From: VRUE01 sp044867645 | GTDB lineage: Bacteria; Actinomycetota; Thermoleophilia; Solirubrobacterales; 70-9 | Length of the DNA: 64,000 bases | Direction: 5' to 3' | Assembly: GCA_044867645.1 (NCBI GenBank) | Contig: JBIOVI010000042.1 | Location: 25,231-89,230 of the forward strand | Shown: positions 58,431 through 64,000 of the stretch, in pieces | Position numbering within the stretch: position 1 is the first letter of the stretch | How the letters are laid out: each line of letters starts with the position of its first letter | Notes under the pieces: generated by a model | Seen by the model: the letters and a program-made list of their open reading frames with translations, nothing else | Database searches by the model: none | Told to the model about the DNA's origin: nothing | Made by a program: the position numbers and the translations under genes

Positions 58431-58954
58431 CCCGCCGCCCGTCCCGCCACGCCGGCCGCGGCCAGCTCCGCCGCCTCACGGTGACCGGCTCCGCCGCCAT
58501 GGCAAATCGCAACCGCCAGCGCGTCGGCGGCATGATCGGGACTCGGCATCTCGGGCAACCCGAGCAGGGTGCCGACCATGCGCTGGACCTGCTTCTTGCC
58601 CGCCGCGCCGCTGCCGCAGACGGCCATCTTGATCGCCTGTGGCGTGTAGGTGAAGCAGCTGACCCCACCCTGGGCGGCGACCAGCATCGCGACCCCGCTG
58701 GCCTGTCCAACCGCCATCGCCGTGCGTACGTTCTTGCCGAAGAAGACATCCTCGATCGCCATCGCCTTTGGCTCGTGCCAGGCGATCAGCTCCGCTAGCG
58801 ATCCGTGGATCCGCTCCAAGCGACGCTCCATCGGCATCTCGGCCGACGTCTCGACGACGCCGCCATCGAGCGCGACCATGCGATTGCCCTCGACTCGGAC
58901 GATGCCGAATCCGAGGTTGGCGGCGCCTGGGTCGATCCCCATCACTACTTCCAT
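58427..58954 (-). CDS. ruvC: Holliday junction resolvase RuvC
   Basis: 175 residues from the ATG at 58954. The catalytic D8 lies in MGIDPGAANLGFG; other acidic residues are in AIEDVFFGKN and DHAADALA. It cuts Holliday junctions. The open frame extends upstream towards the YebC-family gene but is not homologous there. The order is ruvC-ruvA-ruvB, 46 bases after that gene. Confidence 0.95.
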   Translation of the reverse strand: MEVVMGIDPGAANLGFGIVRVEGNRMVALDGGVVETSAEMPMERRLERIHGSLAELIAWHEPKAMAIEDVFFGKNVRTAMAVGQASGVAMLVAAQGGVSCFTYTPQAIKMAVCGSGAAGKKQVQRMVGTLLGLPEMPSPDHAADALAVAICHGGGAGHREAAELAAAGVAGRAAG

Positions 58955-59000
58955 GGGAACTGATTCTGGGAAAAGCCCCGGATGCCTTCCGGCCAGGGGG

Positions 59001-59747
59001 CTAGGCGAGCTGCTGTAGCACCTCTTCGGGGATGTCGAAGTTGGCGTGGACCTCGTTGACGTCATCGTCCTCTTCCAGCGCCTCGATCAGACCCAGCAGC
59101 GATTTGGCATCGTTGCCCTTGACCTCAACCGCGCTCTTCGGCTCCATCGCCAGATCCGTGGACTCGATCTCCACGCCGGCCGCCTCGAGCGCTTCCCGCA
59201 CGGCCGCCAGGTCCGCCGGTTCGCAGAGCACCCGCAGCAGGTCGCCCTCCTCGCGGACGTCCTCGGCGCCAGCATCGATCGCCGCGATCAGGTCATCCTC
59301 GCCGTAGCGAACGCCGTCGATCGCGACTACACCGCGTTTCTCGAAGATCCAGGCGACCGACCCTGGCTCGCCAAGACTGCCGTTGTGCTTGCTGAAGGCG
59401 TGCCGCACTTCGGCGCTGGTGCGATTGCGGTTGTCGGTCAGCGCTTCGACCAGGACGGCAGCGCCGCCAGGTCCGTAGCCCTCGAAGACGACTCGCTCGA
59501 TCGCCGTGGCGTCGGCCCCCGCACCGCTACCCCGGTCGACCGCCCGCTGAATGTTTTCCTTCGGCATCGACGCGTCGCGCGCCTTCTGAATCGCCGTCGC
59601 GAGCGCCGGGTTACCGTCGGGATCGCCACCGCCATCGCGGGCCGCGACGGTGATCGCACGCGCCAGCTTGGTGAAGAGCTTGCCGCGTTTGGCGTCGGCG
59701 GCGCCCTTCTTGTGTTTGATCGAGGACCACTTCGAGTGCCCAGACAT
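59001..59747 (-). CDS. YebC/TACO1-family protein
   Basis: 248 residues with the family N terminus SGHSKWSSIKHKKGA, a GYGPGGAAVLVEALTDN segment and full-length three-domain structure. Members were annotated as transcriptional regulators; some act in translation. It sits upstream of ruvC, a common association. The start is 14 bases from a divergent gene, so its promoter must lie within that gene's 5' end. Confidence 0.92.
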   Translation of the reverse strand: MSGHSKWSSIKHKKGAADAKRGKLFTKLARAITVAARDGGGDPDGNPALATAIQKARDASMPKENIQRAVDRGSGAGADATAIERVVFEGYGPGGAAVLVEALTDNRNRTSAEVRHAFSKHNGSLGEPGSVAWIFEKRGVVAIDGVRYGEDDLIAAIDAGAEDVREEGDLLRVLCEPADLAAVREALEAAGVEIESTDLAMEPKSAVEVKGNDAKSLLGLIEALEEDDDVNEVHANFDIPEEVLQQLA

Positions 59748-59761
59748 CGTTTTGCCATTCT

Positions 59762-60220
59762 ATGAGGACCGGGATGCGCTCAGAAACGGCCACCCACTCG
59801 CATGGAACGAGCCCGGCTCGCGGCCTGGCCGCAAGCGCTGTCTTCGTCGCGATGCTGGTGACGGCGTTGGCTCTATGGACCGCGATCCCACTTGGCTGGA
59901 TCTGGATCGGCTCAAAGGTCTCCCAGACCCAATTTCCCAGCGAGGGCCCCTACGCGGTGGTCGCGATCGGGATCATCGTGACCGTGGTGATCGACGCTTG
60001 GCTGATCGGGCTTCTCAATGCGCTGTACGTACGGATCACCGGCACCAACCGACTCGCCCCGATGCGACCAAGCTGGTTGAAAAGCATGCGCGACACCGGC
60101 ACCGCGGCAGGCACCACGACCGTGGTCGAGGCGGTGCTGATGGGCTCCGTCCTGCTCGCTGGCCTGGTCTTCGTCGCCTGGTTCTTCCTCCTGGCCGGTT
60201 CTCCACTTCCAAACCAGTAA
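59762..60220 (+). CDS. Integral membrane protein of unknown function
   Basis: 152 residues. Three hydrophobic segments: about 24-50 (with LWTAIPLGWIWIG), 64-90 and 122-147. A conserved-looking cytoplasmic loop contains RITGTNR. I do not recognise the family. The start may be 59762 or the next ATG at 59774. The mRNA is divergent from the YebC-family gene with almost no spacer. Confidence 0.7.
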   Translation: MRTGMRSETATHSHGTSPARGLAASAVFVAMLVTALALWTAIPLGWIWIGSKVSQTQFPSEGPYAVVAIGIIVTVVIDAWLIGLLNALYVRITGTNRLAPMRPSWLKSMRDTGTAAGTTTVVEAVLMGSVLLAGLVFVAWFFLLAGSPLPNQ

Positions 60221-60257
60221 TACGCGTTAACTGTTTAGCGCATAGTGTTTTCACTCA

Positions 60258-61997
60258 ATGGGTGAGGAGTTCGGCAACCCGAACGAGTCGATTCGCGTGC
60301 TCCCAGTCTGTGGGACCTTCTGGAACCCAGACAGTGGCGATTGCCATGTCATCGACCCTCTCGCCGGCGATCGTCAGCTGGAACTCCTCAGAGAGGCGGT
60401 CGCAAACGAGAGCACCGTATGGATAGAGAGCCGCCTCAGCGACGTAAGCAAGGACCAGTGCACATGGCTCGAAGGCGAGTTCGACGTCTGGACGGCGCTG
60501 CCAACGCCGCTGATGGACTGGACCCCAATGGGTCCCGTGCTAGCTGCCGTCGGGCTCGAGCCTCCCGCGCCGCATAGAGCGGATGGTGAGCCCCCGGCAA
60601 AGACGCTCCTGCGCGCACTGCCCTATGCCTACACCAGGGGAGCCTTTGGGACCGTTCGCGATGCCCTTTGGAAAGGGCGAACGGTGGACGAGCTCAGCGA
60701 GGGGCTCGAAGGCGATCCCCTGACGGCGTTCCCAACGGCGGGCTTCGTGCCCGGCGACTGCGGGCCGGAGGACACCGATACCTGGTACACGGTGCTCCAC
60801 GCAAATCTCGCTGTGTTTGGACGCACGGTTCTCTCGGTGCGACTGCCTGACGCCTTTTGCCCGACGGAGGCGGCTGACCGGCCACGCACTTCGCCGGACA
60901 TGCTGGTACCGGCAAACGTGCTGACGCGGTTCTTGCCGCTGCAACGGATGCCGACGGGCCGTGAGGTCGCGGAGGCGATCGGGATGCACCAGGCAACGAG
61001 TGCCCGCGCCGTCTCCGGCCAGATTCGCGCGAAGCTCAAACAAGCCGAAGAGACCGCAGCGGACCTAAACGCCGATGACGATCAAGGTAGCGGGCGTCGT
61101 CCGAAACTGAAAGCCCTGGCGGTAAAGGCCGTCGAGACGATCGACGGGTTAGCTGAGATCGCGAATCAGCTCGACCGCAACCTGGCGACGATCCTGCGGC
61201 GTTTCAGCGGGAAGATGCCCGATGCCGAGGAGGCGGCCCAGAAACTGGTCCCTCCGGAGGTCGAGCGGCGTTATCGATTCGCCCTCGACAATGTCCACGC
61301 CCTCCACGAGGACTGCCATCTCGCCGCCCAGGTGGCCAGACAGGCCCTAACGGTCTACGAGCAGGCTCAGCGTGAGCATTTCCAGTTCATCGCCGCGCTG
61401 CTCGCATCGATCATCCTGATCCCGACCCTGCTCGCCGGAGTTTTTGGCACCAACCTCGAAATCCCCGCCCGCAAAGACCCCCTGGGCTTCCCGATCTTCC
61501 TAGGCGTCATCGTCAGCCTGGCAATCATCGGCTTCTTCGCCGTGCGATCGGCAAGCAAGCACGAGTGGTCGCCTCCGAAAAGTACGCGCGTAGTACCCGT
61601 GATTCTCGCGGCGTTGATTCTGCTGGGGTTCACGATTTTCCTAATCAGCTCCGGTGGGGGCTCGGAAGAGAAGGGCAGGCAGGGCAGGAAGACCCGCACG
61701 GCCCCTGCTCTGCGCGACGGGCGCTCAGACGACGAACTTGCCGTCGACCTGGAAGTCCTCGCCGTCGACTTCGATCTTTCCGCCGAGGCGCAGGTCGCAG
61801 ACCAGATCGGTGTGGACGGCGGAGTCGTTGACTCCGCCCGACTCCGGATAGCTCTTGCCGACCGCCATGTGGACGGTGCCGCCGAGCTTCTCGTCGAGCA
61901 GCACCTCGCGGGTGCCGCGGTCGATCGCGTAGTTGGTGCCGATCCCCAGCTCGCCGAGGCGGCGCGCTCCAGCGTCGGTGTCCAGCAGCTCGACTAG
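60258..61997 (+). CDS. CorA-like membrane protein with a variant GTN motif
   Basis: 579 residues. An unusual N-terminal half (no close CorA similarity) leads to a long helical region (about 230-370) and then three hydrophobic segments: FIAALLASIILIPTLLAGVFGTN, FLGVIVSLAIIGFF and VVPVILAALILLGFTIF. The GTN after the first corresponds to the CorA GMN motif, and the third segment is extra. The last 91 codons run antisense through the aminopeptidase gene, so the C-terminal tail is probably not ancestral. Possibly a divergent member of the CorA/MIT superfamily. Confidence 0.7.
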   Translation: MGEEFGNPNESIRVLPVCGTFWNPDSGDCHVIDPLAGDRQLELLREAVANESTVWIESRLSDVSKDQCTWLEGEFDVWTALPTPLMDWTPMGPVLAAVGLEPPAPHRADGEPPAKTLLRALPYAYTRGAFGTVRDALWKGRTVDELSEGLEGDPLTAFPTAGFVPGDCGPEDTDTWYTVLHANLAVFGRTVLSVRLPDAFCPTEAADRPRTSPDMLVPANVLTRFLPLQRMPTGREVAEAIGMHQATSARAVSGQIRAKLKQAEETAADLNADDDQGSGRRPKLKALAVKAVETIDGLAEIANQLDRNLATILRRFSGKMPDAEEAAQKLVPPEVERRYRFALDNVHALHEDCHLAAQVARQALTVYEQAQREHFQFIAALLASIILIPTLLAGVFGTNLEIPARKDPLGFPIFLGVIVSLAIIGFFAVRSASKHEWSPPKSTRVVPVILAALILLGFTIFLISSGGGSEEKGRQGRKTRTAPALRDGRSDDELAVDLEVLAVDFDLSAEAQVADQIGVDGGVVDSARLRIALADRHVDGAAELLVEQHLAGAAVDRVVGADPQLAEAARSSVGVQQLD

Positions 61998-62828
61998 GAA
62001 CTCCTCACCCCGCTCGGCGCTTGCCTCGACGACCTTGCCCGACTCGAAGCGCAGCCGCACGCCGGCCACCTCGCGGCCGCCGATCGTCGCCGGCAGGTGA
62101 AAGGTCACCTCGCCTTCGACCGAGTCCTCGACCGGGCCGGTGAAGAACTCACCGTCGGGCATGTTGTGGCGGCCGTCGCACGGGATGAAGGTGCGGCCGG
62201 CAATGCCGAGGACGATGTCGGTGCCGGGGGCCACCACCCGCACCTCCTCGTGTCCCTCGATCCACTCTGCCAGGCGCTTGCACTCCTCCGACGCCCGCTT
62301 CCAGGCGGTCAGCGGGTCGCCGTCGTCAGCGAGGCAGGCGCCGTAATAGAAGTCCTCGTAGTCGGCCAGGCTCATTTCCGCCTCCGCGGCGTAGGCGTTG
62401 GTCGGGAAGAGCGTGTAGCACCAGCGGAACTCGCCTTTGGCACTGCGCTCCATCGCCCGCCCCAGCAGCTCCCCCGTCGCCATCTGGCGGCGGGTCTGCC
62501 GCTGAGGCGGTACCGCGGACAGCTCGCGCGTGTTCGTGCTGGCGCCGATCGCGATTCGAACGTCGGCGTGGTCGAGCAGCCATTCGGAGACCGGCGAGAT
62601 CCAGTCGAGCTGTGAGTCGCTGGCGTGCCTGTAATAAGCCGCGGCCTGGCCGTCGAGGGAGACGTTGAGGATCGGATGGGCCCCGACCTTGAGGACCTCC
62701 TCGTAAACCGCCATCAGCAGTGGCTCCGCGGCGCTCTCGCCGTCGATCGAGACGATCTCGCCCTCTTTCACCTCGGTCGAGTAACCGACCAGGATCTTGG
62801 CCAACCGTTCCGCTCTCGGGTCTCTCAC
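61725..62828 (-). CDS. M29-family aminopeptidase
   Basis: 367 residues; thermophilic-type (AmpS/AmpT) metalloaminopeptidase. Conserved ligand regions: NMPDGEFFTGPVEDSVEG, ELGIGTN, and LGGTVHMAVGKSYPESGG ending in HTDLVCDL. It removes N-terminal residues from peptides using two metal ions. It overlaps pdxT by four bases and is oriented tail to tail with, and overlapping, the CorA-like gene. Confidence 0.93.
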   Translation of the reverse strand: MRDPRAERLAKILVGYSTEVKEGEIVSIDGESAAEPLLMAVYEEVLKVGAHPILNVSLDGQAAAYYRHASDSQLDWISPVSEWLLDHADVRIAIGASTNTRELSAVPPQRQTRRQMATGELLGRAMERSAKGEFRWCYTLFPTNAYAAEAEMSLADYEDFYYGACLADDGDPLTAWKRASEECKRLAEWIEGHEEVRVVAPGTDIVLGIAGRTFIPCDGRHNMPDGEFFTGPVEDSVEGEVTFHLPATIGGREVAGVRLRFESGKVVEASAERGEEFLVELLDTDAGARRLGELGIGTNYAIDRGTREVLLDEKLGGTVHMAVGKSYPESGGVNDSAVHTDLVCDLRLGGKIEVDGEDFQVDGKFVV

Positions 62829-63418
62829 GTCTCCGCCTCCTCGCGCGACTGGGCGCTGGTAGTCATTGCCATGAACAGTGCGTGCAGCCGCGAATCGTCG
62901 GTCAGCTCGGGGTGGAAGGCGCAGGCCAGCACACTGCCGTCGCGAATCGCCACCGGGTGCCCGTCGTGGGAGGCGAGCAGCTCGACACTGGGACCGTGCC
63001 GCTCGACCCAGGGCGCACGGATGAACACGGCGCGCAGCGGCTCCTCGCCGATTCCCTCGACCGCGAGGTCCGCCTCGAAGCTCTGCAGTTGGCGGCCGAA
63101 TGCGTTGCGCCGTGCCGTCGCGTCGATCAGATCGAGGTGGGCGTCGTCGCAGACGATCATCCCGGCGCAGGTGCCGAACACCGGCCGCCCTTCCTCGTGG
63201 TGCTGTCGAATCCCCTCCTGGAGGCCGGCCGACTCGATCCCCTTGACGATCGTCGTGCTCTCCCCGCCAGGAATCACCAAGCCGTCGAGGTCCTCCAGAT
63301 CGGCGGGCACACGAACCTCGATCGCCGCCGCACCGAGCTCCCGCAGGATCGTCAGGTGCGCTTCGAAACCGCCCTGAATCGCAAGGACCCCGATGCGCAG
63401 CCCGGAGGTCTCAGGCAC
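62825..63418 (-). CDS. pdxT: Pyridoxal 5'-phosphate synthase glutaminase subunit
   Basis: 197 residues. Class I glutaminase: GGESTT near residue 51, nucleophile C84 in FGTCAGM, and the His-Glu pair in AFHPEL. It channels ammonia to PdxS. The start overlaps pdxS by eight bases. Confidence 0.95.
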   Translation of the reverse strand: MPETSGLRIGVLAIQGGFEAHLTILRELGAAAIEVRVPADLEDLDGLVIPGGESTTIVKGIESAGLQEGIRQHHEEGRPVFGTCAGMIVCDDAHLDLIDATARRNAFGRQLQSFEADLAVEGIGEEPLRAVFIRAPWVERHGPSVELLASHDGHPVAIRDGSVLACAFHPELTDDSRLHALFMAMTTSAQSREEAET

Positions 63419-64000
63419 CGCGGTCCTGCAGGAGCGCGTCGGCGGCGGCTAGCTCAGAGATCTCGAGCCCCGCCATTGCCTCGCCAAGGCCAACCGACGC
63501 CGCGGCCACACGCTCGGGATCGTTGAAGTGCGTGGTCGCCTCGACGATGGCCCGGGCGCGGCGCTCGGGGTCGGCGCTCTTGAAGATCCCAGACCCGACG
63601 AAGTTCCCCTCGGCACCAAGCTGCATCATCAGCGCCGCATCGGCCGGCGTGGCGATCCCGCCGGCACAGAACATCGGCACCGGTAGGCGGCCCTTCTCCG
63701 CGACCTCGTGGACGACTTCGAGCGGCGCCTGCTGCTCCTTGGCCGCTGCGGCCAGCTCCTCCGCCCCCAGCTGCGTTAGCCGCTTGATCCCGCCGACGAT
63801 CTCACGCATGTGGCGCACCGCCTCGACCACGTTGCCGGTGCCAGCCTCGCCCTTGGAGCGGATCATCGCCGCCCCCTCGCCGATCCGCCGCAGCGCCTCG
63901 CCGAGGTTGGTGGCGCCGCAGACGAACGGCACCTCGAAGGCGAGCTTGTCGATGTGGTTGCGCTCGTCGGCGGGGGTCAAGACCTCGGACTCGTCGATGT
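63411..64000 (-). CDS. pdxS: Pyridoxal 5'-phosphate synthase, PdxS subunit (5' end beyond the window)
   Basis: The last 195 or so codons of pdxS; the beginning is beyond the window edge. Visible features: DESEVLTPADERNHIDK, the catalytic lysine region RSKGEAGTGNVVEAVRHMR, and the phosphate-binding FCAGGIATPADAALMM and GAEGNFVGSGIFKS. It makes PLP from ribose 5-phosphate, glyceraldehyde 3-phosphate and ammonia, forming a ring complex with PdxT. The operon order is pdxS-pdxT-aminopeptidase. Confidence 0.96.
   Translation of the reverse strand, partial: IDESEVLTPADERNHIDKLAFEVPFVCGATNLGEALRRIGEGAAMIRSKGEAGTGNVVEAVRHMREIVGGIKRLTQLGAEELAAAAKEQQAPLEVVHEVAEKGRLPVPMFCAGGIATPADAALMMQLGAEGNFVGSGIFKSADPERRARAIVEATTHFNDPERVAAASVGLGEAMAGLEISELAAADALLQDRGA

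Overview
This is a 64 kb stretch of GC-rich chromosome, almost entirely coding, with very short or negative gene spacing. It suggests an actinobacterium outside the best-studied orders, most likely of the Thermoleophilia (Solirubrobacterales or Gaiellales type). Evidence: an actinobacterial integration host factor (mIHF) sits between the pyrimidine operon and gmk-rpoZ-coaBC; a CysO-like sulfur carrier sits beside a threonine-synthase-like enzyme; many genes start with GTG or TTG; and most terminators are hairpins without a U tract. The taxonomic call is inference from gene content and order.

Layout. 1-2771: 5' part of dnaE (minus). 2890-5040: a two-component system (plus). 5138-21633: one long minus-strand information-processing superoperon, read as rimP-nusA-infB-rbfA-nrnA-truB-ribF-rpsO, a peroxiredoxin, a DsbA-like protein, pnp, an M16 peptidase, dapB, an amidase, dapA and RNase J. 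It begins with a leader carrying an intrinsic terminator. 21902-24350: mihF-gmk-rpoZ-coaBC (minus). 24444-33370: the pyrimidine operon pyrR-pyrB-pyrC-carA-carB-pyrKD, with a PyrR-binding leader and a PyrK-PyrD fusion. 33559-35075: RNase Z and a PD-(D/E)XK endonuclease. 35159-35232: tRNA-Arg(CCG), overlapped antisense by a small hypothetical gene. 35678-39012: an anchored protein, an SRAP protein and an rfbF-rfbG pair. 39074-40814: a SAM-I riboswitch controlling a threonine-synthase-like enzyme and a MoaD/CysO-like sulfur carrier. 40898-48318 (plus): corA, a HIT protein, a phosphohexomutase, a metallo-beta-lactamase protein, a large repeat membrane protein and a diacylglycerol-kinase-type lipid kinase. 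48319-59747 (minus): relA, a broken recJ, a small membrane protein, secDF, a zinc-ribbon/PAS protein, ruvB-ruvA-ruvC and a YebC-family gene. 59762-61997: two plus-strand membrane-protein genes. 61725-64000 (minus): an M29 aminopeptidase, pdxT and part of pdxS.

How the parts work together. Most of the window is housekeeping: transcription and translation factors, RNA decay, lysine/DAP synthesis, UMP synthesis, Holliday-junction processing, protein export, the stringent response and PLP synthesis. The most informative regulatory unit is the S-box leader at 40608-40770. It ties a threonine-synthase homologue and a sulfur carrier ending in Gly-Gly to the methionine/SAM supply. This fits a MetM/MetO-type route from O-phosphohomoserine to homocysteine better than a threonine-only role. 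Other unusual points are long-armed palindromes at gene 3' ends, one of which forms the linker of the PyrK-PyrD fusion; a split recJ; a half-length RimP; a Cys/His motif on NusA; and a DsbA-like gene that appears to use a CTG start. Coordinates were worked out by hand, so allow a base or two of error for hairpins and promoters.
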